Source: Thermoplasmatota archaeon
GTDB taxonomy: Archaea > Thermoplasmatota > E2 > UBA202 > JdFR-43
DNA length: 54,818 nucleotides
Direction of reading: 5' to 3'
Assembly: GCA_029259055.1 (NCBI GenBank)
Contig: JAPDJP010000018.1
Location: 1 to 54,818 of the forward strand
Numbering within the stretch: position 1 is the first letter of the stretch; the number at the start of each line of letters is the position of its first letter. The position numbers and the translations under genes were made by a program. Shown in pieces: positions 27,636-36,169 of the stretch. The notes beneath the pieces were generated by a model that ran no database searches, was not told the DNA's origin, and was given only the letters and a program-made list of their open reading frames with translations.

Positions 27636-27687
27636 ATTAATAAGGGCATGCATATAAATTTTCCAGTGGAAATAAGGGGGTGTGTCT
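27636..27687 (-). repeat. 52-bp inverted repeat, right copy, with promoter
   Basis: Exact reverse complement of 23225-23276. On the minus strand it begins with the last two bases of the dp1 stop codon and reads toward hflX, with palindrome TTTCCACTGGAAA at 27660-27672 and TATA at 27652-27658. It supplies hflX with a promoter identical to that of the radical SAM gene. Confidence 0.9.
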
Positions 27688-29131
27688 ATACTTGAAGTAT
27701 AGTTGGAGTCATGTTTTTTAGATTCACTACAATTGCTTTTGCGGGGTCGGGCATAAAATTCATTGTCTTCTGATATTCTGTTTGACTTTGCCATGCGGAG
27801 GCATTTATTAAAAGTACATTTCTATACATGTCTATTGACGTTACGTGAACATGTCCTGTTACAAAAATATCGGGAATTATATCTATCACTAAATAATCCT
27901 CCTTTTCAGGAGCAAGAGAAGATATGCTACCATAAATTGGAGCCATATGGCGTCTTTTTAGCATCTCCCTCATTATCTTTGTTGGCTCATTTTGACTCAT
28001 ATTTGGTATGCAAGTTGCAAAGTCCTGTATTGATTGGCCATGATATGATAAAATTATTGTTCCATCTATTTCAAAATAACATGGATTTCCTATAAAAGTT
28101 ATATTCATACCTGAAAATAAATCTCTTATCTCCTTCTCAAATGCGGGTTGGGGTAAAGCGGGTCGGACAGCATCGTGATTGCCAGGTTGGATTATTATTT
28201 TTATATGAGGCGGAATATCCGAAAGTTTTTTTGCTAATTCTTCATACTGAAGATACAAATCTTCTATTTTCAAATCATTTTCCTGCCCAGGATAGATGCC
28301 AACTCCTTCTATGTCATCTCCTGAAATTATTACATATTCCACTTTTTTAGCAACTTCTTTTTGTCTTTCTCCCCCCCTCTTTCCATTTATCCATTCTATA
28401 AATTTTTTCCATTTATCTTCTAAAAAACTTTTACTTCCTACATGCAAATCAGAAATGAACACAACATATTTTTCTTCATTGGCGTATCTTATTTTCCTTT
28501 CAACAGGTATTTCTGGTCTAACTATTCTTTTTGCAATAAGCAAATCCCCTTTTCTTTTTCCAACTATACCAATAACTTCATCATTTACAATGGAAAAATC
28601 AATTTCTTTTGGAATATAAACTGAAATAAAATCTTCATAATCTTCTATCTCAGCAATTATTCCATTTTTTGAATTCCTAACATCTTTTACAATGCCTATT
28701 GTAGCTACTTCATCATCTACTCTCAAGACTTTTTTAATTGGAATGGCATTTCTCATCTCCTGCCTTTTCTTCAGTAAAGAGCTTAATTTATCAAATCTAT
28801 TTCTAAATAAGTCCACGAAATCTTTTAGTTTTCCCTCGCAAGTACTATTTCCTGTTACATCTCTTAAAATTTTGAATCTCTCTTCCTTTATACTCTCTTT
28901 TCTTATTTCCACTTTAACTTTTCTTTCTATTTTCTCTGCCTTTTTCCCCTCTCCAAAAATTTCTTTTAATAAATCAACTGAAATAATAAGGGGTTTTTTT
29001 TCCATTCCTTCTAAAACTTTTTTACAGTATTCTATACCGTTTCCCCTACTTATCAAAAAATCAACAGCTTCTGGCTGTATAAGCATTCCCTCCCTCTGAA
29101 AGAAATTTACTATTTCCCTCCTCAAATCCAT
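27686..29131 (-). CDS. polB: DNA polymerase II (PolD) small subunit DP1
   Basis: The 481-residue protein has an N-terminal region, an OB-like segment (about 130-210) and a C-terminal calcineurin-type phosphoesterase domain with SDLHVGS, GDDIEG, PGNHDAVR and GHVHV, the Mre11-like 3'-5' proofreading nuclease of PolD. The ATG at 29131 is chosen because the frame upstream runs into SRP RNA. The start lies only 5 nt after that RNA, so it has no promoter of its own unless one is inside the RNA gene. The large subunit DP2 is not in the window. Confidence 0.9.
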   Translation of the reverse strand: MDLRREIVNFFQREGMLIQPEAVDFLISRGNGIEYCKKVLEGMEKKPLIISVDLLKEIFGEGKKAEKIERKVKVEIRKESIKEERFKILRDVTGNSTCEGKLKDFVDLFRNRFDKLSSLLKKRQEMRNAIPIKKVLRVDDEVATIGIVKDVRNSKNGIIAEIEDYEDFISVYIPKEIDFSIVNDEVIGIVGKRKGDLLIAKRIVRPEIPVERKIRYANEEKYVVFISDLHVGSKSFLEDKWKKFIEWINGKRGGERQKEVAKKVEYVIISGDDIEGVGIYPGQENDLKIEDLYLQYEELAKKLSDIPPHIKIIIQPGNHDAVRPALPQPAFEKEIRDLFSGMNITFIGNPCYFEIDGTIILSYHGQSIQDFATCIPNMSQNEPTKIMREMLKRRHMAPIYGSISSLAPEKEDYLVIDIIPDIFVTGHVHVTSIDMYRNVLLINASAWQSQTEYQKTMNFMPDPAKAIVVNLKNMTPTILQV

Positions 29132-29136
29132 TTTTA

Positions 29137-29461
29137 GCCGGTGCAGACACGCCCCGAGTGGGCACAAGCAACTAGCTACGATTACCCCAACACCTTTCTT
29201 AGTCCCGCTACCCTCTGAGCACTGACGGTTTCCAGCTGGGCCGCTCCCTTCCGGGCCTAACCCGTTGGCTGGAATAAAGGCAGTTGAACCAGTCCTCCAA
29301 CTGATTCAACTGCCACCCTCAGCCCCAGAGGACGAAACTTCATCGTCCGGTGCTGGATCGTAGCTAGCTACTTATGCCGCCTCGGTAGCTTCGGCCCCGG
29401 CTAAGGCGATTTCCGGTTACAGGGGACGCCTAACCCCCCAGCCTAGTCTGCACCTATGGCC
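29137..29461 (-). ncRNA. ffs: 7S RNA of the signal recognition particle
   Basis: On the minus strand this G+C-rich segment begins GGTGCAGAC and ends GTCTGCACC, closing the long archaeal SRP RNA. The helix 8 hallmark GGCCCGGAAGGGAGCGGCC is present, with the GGAA tetraloop at 29249-29252, which binds SRP54. It scaffolds the particle that targets membrane and secreted proteins. A TATA at 29481-29488 sets the 5' end near 29461. The 3' end is approximate. The dp1 ATG follows directly. Confidence 0.93.
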
Positions 29462-29480
29462 ATAATTAAAATTGAGAGCA

Positions 29481-29488
29481 TTAATAAA
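29481..29488 (-). promoter_or_regulatory. TATA box for SRP RNA
   Basis: TTTATTAA on the minus strand is centred about 24 nt before the SRP RNA 5' end. It sits directly after the stop of the upstream small membrane protein gene. Confidence 0.55.
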
Positions 29489-29490
29489 CT

Positions 29491-29736
29491 TTAAGGCTTT
29501 TTAAGTAATAGAAATTGACATCTGAAGAGGCGATAGAAAATCCATGATAAGGAAGCTGTTTGAAAGGCAACATCTCTTGCAAGATGCCACATAGCAATGT
29601 CGAATTTTGTCCTATCTATATCATGATAATATCCCGCCCAGAAAGCATCGTTTGCCATATAGACTGTAGCTACAACAAAAATTGCTATTATTATAATGTC
29701 AATGTAAAAAAGCCATCTCTGCCATAATTTCTCCAT
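29491..29736 (-). CDS. Small membrane protein, function unknown
   Basis: The 81-residue protein has a strong N-terminal hydrophobic helix (about 9-28), a polar middle with a His/Asp patch, and a weaker second hydrophobic stretch (about 58-78). No family was recognised. It is divergent from the NUDIX gene, with the spacer holding both promoters, and ends a few bases before the SRP RNA TATA box. Confidence 0.55.
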   Translation of the reverse strand: MEKLWQRWLFYIDIIIIAIFVVATVYMANDAFWAGYYHDIDRTKFDIAMWHLARDVAFQTASLSWIFYRLFRCQFLLLKKP

Positions 29737-29781
29737 GTTGAAATATGGAAAATGGATATAAAAGCTTATATGTTTTATTTT

Positions 29782-30159
29782 GTGCTCGTGACGGCTGCAA
29801 TTATAATAAAAAATGGAAAAATTTTGATTGCTAAAAGAAAGGAAGGAAAATGGGAGTTTCCCGGAGGGAGAGTAGAAAAAGGGGAGGATATGGAAGAATG
29901 TTTAAAAAGAGAGATAAAAGAAGAGTTGGATATGGATATCGAAATTTTGAAACATTACATGAAAGTGGAGCATGGAGAAATAGAATTGCATGCTTTTATA
30001 GCAAAAAGTAATGAAAAGCCCAAGCCTTTAGAACATGAAGAAATAAAGTGGATTGATATGGAAGAAATTGACCAATATAATTTTATGGAGGCGGATAAAA
30101 AAATAATTGAAAAAATGGTGAGAGAGTTTGATAAAAACTTAATTAAAGTTAAAAAATAA
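29782..30159 (+). CDS. NUDIX hydrolase (MutT-like)
   Basis: The 125-residue protein has a complete Nudix box, GRVEKGEDMEECLKREIKEEL in two parts: GX5E then REIKEEL, at about residues 30-52. It hydrolyses nucleoside diphosphate-X compounds, possibly oxidised nucleotides. GTG at 29782 was chosen because the TATA GATATAAAAG (29755-29764) is centred 22 nt before it, while an in-frame ATG at 29752 lies upstream of that TATA. GTG at 29788 is an alternative. Confidence 0.85.
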   Translation: MLVTAAIIIKNGKILIAKRKEGKWEFPGGRVEKGEDMEECLKREIKEELDMDIEILKHYMKVEHGEIELHAFIAKSNEKPKPLEHEEIKWIDMEEIDQYNFMEADKKIIEKMVREFDKNLIKVKK

Positions 30160-30170
30160 TATGATACATG

Positions 30171-30737
30171 ATGAAAGTTTATGTAATAGATAACGGAGGG
30201 CAATGGACTCATAGAGAATGGAGAGTATTAAAATATTTAGGGGTAGATGCACAAATTGTTGATAATACAACACCGTTAGAAAAATTAAAGGATGCTGATG
30301 CTTTGGTTTTATCTGGAGGCGCACCCCGGATTGGCATACAAGATAAATTAGGAAATTGTGATGAGTATTTAGCATATGCTGATGTGCCAATTCTAGGAAT
30401 ATGTGCTGGTCATCAATACATGGCTAAATTTTTTGGGGGAGAAGTTGGGGAAGCTAAAATACCAGAATATGGGAAAGTTGAAATTGAAATTATTGAGGAA
30501 GATGATTTATTTAAAAACCTACCAAAAAAAATGATTGTATGGGAAAGTCATAATGATGAAGTGATAAAGCTTCCAAAAAATTTTATTTTACTTGCCTCCT
30601 CCTCCAGTTGCAAAATACAGGCAATGAGACATAAGGATAAGCCTTTATACGGATTGCAGTTTCATCCAGAAGTTGAGCATACAGAGTATGGGAAAGAAAT
30701 TTTTATGAATTTTTTGGGGTTAGAAATAAAATTTTGA
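30171..30737 (+). CDS. guaAA: GMP synthase, glutaminase subunit
   Basis: The 188-residue class I amidotransferase has the GLGICAGHQ-like ILGICAGHQ with catalytic Cys78 and the C-terminal FHPEVEHTEYG with His-x-Glu. It matches the stand-alone archaeal GuaAa that feeds ammonia to the separate GuaAb ATPase subunit for GMP synthesis. The subunit partner is not in the window. It follows the NUDIX gene by about 10 nt. Confidence 0.92.
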   Translation: MKVYVIDNGGQWTHREWRVLKYLGVDAQIVDNTTPLEKLKDADALVLSGGAPRIGIQDKLGNCDEYLAYADVPILGICAGHQYMAKFFGGEVGEAKIPEYGKVEIEIIEEDDLFKNLPKKMIVWESHNDEVIKLPKNFILLASSSSCKIQAMRHKDKPLYGLQFHPEVEHTEYGKEIFMNFLGLEIKF

Positions 30738-30776
30738 GGTTAGAAATAAAACAAAAATATAAAACAAAAGATAAAA

Positions 30777-31562
30777 ATGAAAAAATTGGTCGCATATATA
30801 CCAAAACCAAATTTTATGCCAGTTGCAATATCTGATTGTAAGTTATATTGTAAGCATTGCATGGGAAAATATTTGAAGCAAATGGTAAAAATTTATTCTC
30901 CAGATGATTTGCTAGAATTCTTAGAAAATTATAGAGGAAATGGTATTTTAGTAAGTGGAGGATTTGATAAAAAAGGAAGATTAATAAATTTAGGAAAAAT
31001 TTTAAAGATTCTATCTAAGCATAAAAATAATTTGTATGTTGCCATCCATCCTGGTTTTATAAATAAAAAGTTAGCAAAAGAAATTGCAGAAACTTGCGAC
31101 ATAGCCTTTGTTGATTTACCATCTAATAATGCAATTAAAAAAGTGCTAAATTTAAATGCAACCATCGAAGATTATTTTAAAAATATGGATTTATTAATAG
31201 AACAAGAGATAAAGATTAGTCCCCACATTACTTTAGGATTAAATTATGGAAAAATAGAGGAATATGAAATTTTAGATAGATTAAAAAATTATGAAATAGA
31301 AAAATTAGTTCTAAACATTGTTGTACCAACAGTAAAAACAGAATTTGAAAAAATAGAGGTAAAAAAAGAAGAGATAATAGATTTTGTAAAAGAAGCAACA
31401 AAAAGTTTTAATATAGCTATTGGGTGCATGCGCCCCCGCAAGTATGATGATGATTTAATAAGGGTAGCAAATGAGATTGCGAATCCATCTAAAAGAATAT
31501 TAAAATATGTAAAAGAAATTAGGAATTATTGTTGCGGGATAAAGGAAATAAAAACAGCATAG
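30777..31562 (+). CDS. Radical SAM protein (COG1856-like)
   Basis: The 261-residue protein has DCKLYCKHC with Cys21, Cys25 and Cys28 (CX3CX2C), followed by GKYLKQM and GILVSGGFDKKG, a pattern resembling archaeal biotin/lipoate synthase-like proteins (COG1856, which includes the LipS type). The closing motif CMRPR near residue 220 also fits. It would use SAM chemistry; lipoyl formation is only a possibility, since no lipoate-dependent enzyme is nearby. Its end overlaps the DUF401 gene by 37 bp on the other strand. Confidence 0.65.
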   Translation: MKKLVAYIPKPNFMPVAISDCKLYCKHCMGKYLKQMVKIYSPDDLLEFLENYRGNGILVSGGFDKKGRLINLGKILKILSKHKNNLYVAIHPGFINKKLAKEIAETCDIAFVDLPSNNAIKKVLNLNATIEDYFKNMDLLIEQEIKISPHITLGLNYGKIEEYEILDRLKNYEIEKLVLNIVVPTVKTEFEKIEVKKEEIIDFVKEATKSFNIAIGCMRPRKYDDDLIRVANEIANPSKRILKYVKEIRNYCCGIKEIKTA

Positions 31563-32701
31563 TATAATGTTGTGATAATAACCATTGCTAATGCAGGAGG
31601 AAGCATCATTTTATATGCTTCTCCAAATCTAGGCTTGAAATATTCATATGTTAAGACAACGCACGGATGTATAGGGGAAATTAAATAACCCATAAAAGAT
31701 GAGATGTATAACAAGCTCACTAAGCTTATATCATTTAGGAAAGGGGATAAAATTGGATATAATATGCTAACTGCTGCCAAGTTATGAGCAGTTAACAAGC
31801 CAATTATGAAAGAAAGGCAAGATATCGTGACTATTGCTGGAAAATTTGTTAAATAAGCCGAAACAAGATTTGGAATATTTGCAGAAAATATAATGTTTTT
31901 CAGTAAAAAAATGCCGAATACTGCAACAGCCAAAGTTACCGACAAACCTTTTTTAATGGTTTTTACATCAATTTTTTTCCCTATTAAAATAGCGGAGATT
32001 ATGCCAAGAGGAAGAGCAATTAGAAAAGATAAATAGGTGGAAAAAAAGAACGAGAGAGGAGTGGCTATAGATACAGGAATTAAAATAGGTATCAATCCTT
32101 TTAAGTTCCCATTCTCATTTTTAATTTTTGCATATTCAATATTTTTTATAAAAAGATATCCAACAAAGAAAGCCAAGAAAAAAATGGGAATTTGCCTTAC
32201 AATTAAATCATATATGTTATTTCCTGATAAATCTGCTAATAGAATTAATGGCGTTGATAATGGAAATATTATAAACCAAATATGGCGATACCACAAATTA
32301 ATAAACATCATTTTTTCTTTACTCATTTTTTTAGCATGCTCTTCTACTAATGGGGCGGATAATAAGGCGCCACCAGGCACAGGAAGTAAACCTAACAAAG
32401 ATGGAATGGCGATAAGCATCCCCTTATAAGAAAGTTTTTTCTGTAAAGCAAAAATCGCATCCTGGAGCAAGCCATTTTCTTGCAAAATAACAGCTAACAA
32501 TTTAATCAAAATAACAATTATTATCAATGCAATTGTTCTAAAGTCTTTTATAGTATCAATTAGAATGCTGGGAATTTTTTCAGGGATAGAGATAGCTAAA
32601 ATTAAAGAACCAGCAATTATTGCTATTGCAAAATTTCTTTTAGTAGCTACCAAATATATTATTGTTCCGAAAGAAATTAGCAATAAAACTAAAGCTAACA
32701 T
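31526..32701 (-). CDS. DUF401/TIGR00529-type membrane protein
   Basis: The 391-residue protein has about ten to eleven hydrophobic helices and the family hallmark LLPVPGGALLSAPLVEE (near residues 105-121). It looks like a transporter of the ion-transporter superfamily kind, but the family has no confirmed substrate. It begins 7 bp inside the taw1 end and overlaps the radical SAM gene at its 3' end. Confidence 0.8.
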   Translation of the reverse strand: MLALVLLLISFGTIIYLVATKRNFAIAIIAGSLILAISIPEKIPSILIDTIKDFRTIALIIIVILIKLLAVILQENGLLQDAIFALQKKLSYKGMLIAIPSLLGLLPVPGGALLSAPLVEEHAKKMSKEKMMFINLWYRHIWFIIFPLSTPLILLADLSGNNIYDLIVRQIPIFFLAFFVGYLFIKNIEYAKIKNENGNLKGLIPILIPVSIATPLSFFFSTYLSFLIALPLGIISAILIGKKIDVKTIKKGLSVTLAVAVFGIFLLKNIIFSANIPNLVSAYLTNFPAIVTISCLSFIIGLLTAHNLAAVSILYPILSPFLNDISLVSLLYISSFMGYLISPIHPCVVLTYEYFKPRFGEAYKMMLPPALAMVIITTLYYAVFISFIPQQ

Positions 32702-33618
32702 TTTATTTTCCTTTCCTTTCCCCTCCCCAACAAAACCACTCTCGAATCCTTTCTTTCAGCTTCTATTTTATATCCCAATAATTCTCCAAGCTTCTCGCCA
32801 AATTTTCTTATTTCTTCATGAGATGGCATATTTTCTATTTTCATTCTCTCGCGAGAATAGCCAACATACATATATCCTTTTGGTTCTATAAACCATGGAT
32901 TAGCCTTCTCATCCAATTTTGCATATTCCTCTTCATATCCTAGATTCCATCCTTTTACCAAAGTATGCCTTATTACAGTTCTTGTTTCTAAACTTTGCAA
33001 CAATTCCAAAGTATTATTTATTTTTTCCCAGGCATTTGGTATAAGAGGACAGCATAATTTCTTATAAATTTCTTCATTTGGGGCAGCAATTGTAATATAA
33101 ATTTGCTTTGGCAAAACATCCATTTTTTCCAACATTTCAGGCATGGTTCCATTTGTTACTAAAAATGTTGTCATCCCTCTTTTATGGCATTCTTCAAAAA
33201 ATTGGCTTAAATAAGGATATAAAGTGGGCTCCCCCGTTAAGGAACATGCGACATGCTTTGGTTCCATCGCTTCTTTCCATTTTTCCAAGCTTACTCTTTC
33301 ATCTCCCTTGTAACCAGTAAGAAGTCTTCTCTGCTCCTCTATACACTTTTCCAAAATAAAAGATGGCTCATCTGCATCTTTTAATTCAGTAAGAGTGAAA
33401 CCCTGAAATCTCCAACAGTATAAACATTTTTGTGTGCAATGAAATACAGCGGGCGTCATTTGGAGGCAACGATGACTTTCTATTCCATAAAAAGTATGTT
33501 TGTAGCATGGGATATTTTCAAGTAATGATTTTCTCAGCCAATGGCAAAGTTTTACCGCAGAATGCTTACCTACTATTGCATATCCCTGATTTTCCAGTAT
33601 TCTTTTTAAATTCTCCAT
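32695..33618 (-). CDS. taw1: tRNA 4-demethylwyosine synthase Taw1
   Basis: The 307-residue radical SAM enzyme has HRCLQMTPAVFHC followed by CTQKCLYCWR, a CX3CX2C cluster plus the extra cysteines of TYW1/Taw1. It condenses pyruvate with m1G37 of tRNA-Phe to form imG-14, the first tricyclic wyosine base. Presence of Taw1 is a typical archaeal trait. It is divergent from the rSAM/SPASM gene at 33690 and overlaps the membrane protein gene by 7 bp. Confidence 0.93.
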   Translation of the reverse strand: MENLKRILENQGYAIVGKHSAVKLCHWLRKSLLENIPCYKHTFYGIESHRCLQMTPAVFHCTQKCLYCWRFQGFTLTELKDADEPSFILEKCIEEQRRLLTGYKGDERVSLEKWKEAMEPKHVACSLTGEPTLYPYLSQFFEECHKRGMTTFLVTNGTMPEMLEKMDVLPKQIYITIAAPNEEIYKKLCCPLIPNAWEKINNTLELLQSLETRTVIRHTLVKGWNLGYEEEYAKLDEKANPWFIEPKGYMYVGYSRERMKIENMPSHEEIRKFGEKLGELLGYKIEAERKDSRVVLLGRGKERKIKC

Positions 33619-33660
33619 TATTAATTGGATAATAATTCTGTTTAAAAATCTATGCGAATG

Positions 33661-33670
33661 CTTTTTAATT
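33661..33670 (+). promoter_or_regulatory. TATA box for a TTG-initiated leaderless gene
   Basis: CTTTTTAATT is centred about 25 nt before the TTG start at 33690, the spacing of a leaderless transcript. No Shine-Dalgarno is present. Confidence 0.5.
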
Positions 33671-33689
33671 TTGTTTTTGATTTATAGGG

Positions 33690-34709
33690 TTGTTATACAT
33701 AATAATAGTTACCCCAATATGCAATATGAATTGCATATACTGCGGAGGAAGCATAAAGGGAATGCCAGAGGATATTCAATATAGTTTAGATGATTTAGCT
33801 AAATTCATCAGCAGGGATAAAGAAGCGATAGTTGCCTTTTATGGAGGTGAACCATTATTAAAAATAGATAGAGTTATAGAAATGCTCAGCTTACCCGCCC
33901 AAAAATTTGTTTTGCAAACAAATGGCTTTTTCATCCAAAAATTAGGAGATTATATACACAGATTTGATGCTATATTGCTATCAATAGATGGAAGGAAAGA
34001 AATCACAGATTTTTATAGGGGAAAGGGATGCTATGATAAAGTAATGGAAGCTTTAAAATTTTTAAAGGAAAATGAATATGAAGGAGAAATAATCGCAAGA
34101 ATGACTGTTTCATATAAAACAGATATATATAAAGATGTTATGCATCTTCTGAAATTTTTTCCATATGTCCATTGGCAACTTGATGTTGTATGGAGTAATT
34201 TGTGGAGTTGGAAAGAATTCAAGAAATGGGCTGAAGAATCATATAAGCCCGGTATAAAAAAATTGATAAAATTCTGGATTGAAGGAATAGCAAAAGGAAA
34301 TGTGGCGGGTATTGTGCCTTTTTTAGGCATAATGAAAAGAATTTTGCATGGAGAACGTGGATTGCCTTGCCAGGCGGGCGAAAAAGCGTTTGCTATCTCT
34401 ACTGATGGAAAAATACTTGCTTGTCCAATTGCCTATGATTTTGAATGGAATTTGCTGGGAGATTTTAAGAATTATAAAAGAATAAGAATTGGAGGGGAGT
34501 GTTTGAAATGTGATGTTTATGAAATATGCGGTGGAAGATGCTTATTTTTCAATAAAGAAAAATTATGGGGGGAGGAAGGATTTAAAGAAGTGTGTAATGT
34601 AACGAAATTTTTAATTAATGAGCTTATGAAATATAAAGATTTATGCAAAAAATCCAAGTATAAATTTAATTATCCAGAATATAATAATACCACTGAGATT
34701 GTCCCATAA
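33690..34709 (+). CDS. Radical SAM/SPASM protein, AF_0577-like (putative peptide-modifying)
   Basis: The 339-residue protein starts with TTG. It has TPICNMNCIYCGG (Cys11, 15, 18), then FYGGEPLL, and a C-terminal SPASM-like cluster including CLKCDVYEICGGRC. This arrangement matches the TIGR04084 family, predicted to modify peptides. The next gene, 29 nt downstream, encodes a secreted C25 peptidase, and no short precursor peptide was found nearby. Substrate is unknown. Confidence 0.65.
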   Translation: MLYIIIVTPICNMNCIYCGGSIKGMPEDIQYSLDDLAKFISRDKEAIVAFYGGEPLLKIDRVIEMLSLPAQKFVLQTNGFFIQKLGDYIHRFDAILLSIDGRKEITDFYRGKGCYDKVMEALKFLKENEYEGEIIARMTVSYKTDIYKDVMHLLKFFPYVHWQLDVVWSNLWSWKEFKKWAEESYKPGIKKLIKFWIEGIAKGNVAGIVPFLGIMKRILHGERGLPCQAGEKAFAISTDGKILACPIAYDFEWNLLGDFKNYKRIRIGGECLKCDVYEICGGRCLFFNKEKLWGEEGFKEVCNVTKFLINELMKYKDLCKKSKYKFNYPEYNNTTEIVP

Positions 34710-34738
34710 AATTTTAAATTAACTTCTGATATACCATC

Positions 34739-36142
34739 ATGAAATACATACCCATAATAATCCTATTTACTTTAACAACGACTACATTTATTGTTGGAAT
34801 TGATGAAAAAATTGGAACAGATGGTTATGTTGAAGTTAATTTAAACGACGGGGAAAATTATGATTTGTTAATTCTATGTCCATCTGAATTTGAAGAAGCC
34901 CTTTATCCATTAAAAGTTCATAAAGAAGAACATGGAATAAAAACAATAATAGTTACTCTAGACAAGATATATAGTAGCTACTATTTTCCATGTCAAGGGA
35001 GAGATGATGCTGAAAAAGTGAAATATTTCATAAAAAATGCTTATGATAATTGGCACATAAAATATGTCTTATTGGTTGGGGGGAGGAAACCGGGTAAATT
35101 AGAAAGATGGTGGATGCCTGTAAGATATGTTTATAATCAAGATGTAGATGGTTTTTGGAGTGAGCCCAAATTTCTGAGTGATTTATATTTTGCAGATATA
35201 TATGATAAAAATGGCAACTTTTCAACATGGGATACAAATGGAAACGGCATTTATGGAGAATGGATTGGAGAGGAAGCCCAAGATAAAAATATCGATTTGT
35301 ATCCTGATGTATATGTTGGTAGATGGCCAGCAAGAAACGTTTTTGAAGTTGAAATAATGGTTGAAAAAACGATAGAATATGAGGACAATACATATGGAAA
35401 GGAATGGTTCAAAAGAGTCGTGGTTGCAGCAGGCGATACATATCCAGAATATCCTGGATATGAAGGGGAGGAAACAACAAGTCAAGCAATGCAATACATG
35501 CAAGGATTTAAAATCATCAAGTTATATACTTCAGAAGGAACTTTAAAAAGCTGGAAAGATATTGCAATAGAAATAAATGAGGGATGTGGTTTTCTATATC
35601 TAGATGGACATGGAAATCCAATGAGCTGGACAACTCATATGCCAGAAAGCGAGCAATGGATAAAAGACTTCGACGTATTTAAAATGGTTTTTCTGATGAA
35701 TAAAGGCATGTATCCAGTATGTATTGTTGGAGGGTGTCATAATAGCCAGTTTAATGTAACTGTTTTTAATTCATTTAGTTGGAAACATATCTATAAAGGA
35801 GAAAATTCACTAGAATGTTGGAGCTGGTGGATTACAAGAAAAATAAATGGAGGAGCAATAGCAACGATAGGATGCACAGCATTGGGCTATACAAAGGAAG
35901 ATAAATCAACATGGGATGGCGCAACATCATGGCTCGAGCCACGCTTTTTCTGGGAATATGGTGTGAATGGAACAGATATACTTGGAGAAGTATGGGGAAA
36001 GGCAATCATTGCTTATCTTAACAAATATCCAATAGATTGGGATACTCCTGCTGGATGGGATTATTCAATTGATGCAAAGACGGTTCAGGAATGGTGTTTA
36101 ATTGGTGACCCAAGTTTGAAGATAGGAGGTTATGGCGAATAA
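34739..36142 (+). CDS. Secreted C25 peptidase, copy 2 (short form)
   Basis: The 467-residue protein has an N-terminal signal peptide (about 1-19) and then directly the C25 catalytic domain, lacking the long propeptide of copy 1. It has LYLDGHGNPMSW (His291) and GGCHNSQF (Cys333), plus the DTNGNGIYGEW loop and an identical GDPSLKIGGY ending. A TATA-like ATTTTAAATT at 34709-34718 lies about 25 nt before the start, so it may be transcribed separately from the rSAM gene. Confidence 0.88.
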   Translation: MKYIPIIILFTLTTTTFIVGIDEKIGTDGYVEVNLNDGENYDLLILCPSEFEEALYPLKVHKEEHGIKTIIVTLDKIYSSYYFPCQGRDDAEKVKYFIKNAYDNWHIKYVLLVGGRKPGKLERWWMPVRYVYNQDVDGFWSEPKFLSDLYFADIYDKNGNFSTWDTNGNGIYGEWIGEEAQDKNIDLYPDVYVGRWPARNVFEVEIMVEKTIEYEDNTYGKEWFKRVVVAAGDTYPEYPGYEGEETTSQAMQYMQGFKIIKLYTSEGTLKSWKDIAIEINEGCGFLYLDGHGNPMSWTTHMPESEQWIKDFDVFKMVFLMNKGMYPVCIVGGCHNSQFNVTVFNSFSWKHIYKGENSLECWSWWITRKINGGAIATIGCTALGYTKEDKSTWDGATSWLEPRFFWEYGVNGTDILGEVWGKAIIAYLNKYPIDWDTPAGWDYSIDAKTVQEWCLIGDPSLKIGGYGE

Positions 36143-36169
36143 TTTATTTCCCTAATTTAATTTATTTGT

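Noticed and set aside
29132-29167. Longer dp1 start at 29167
   Set aside because: It would run into SRP RNA; residues before 29131 do not look like the DP1 N-terminus.
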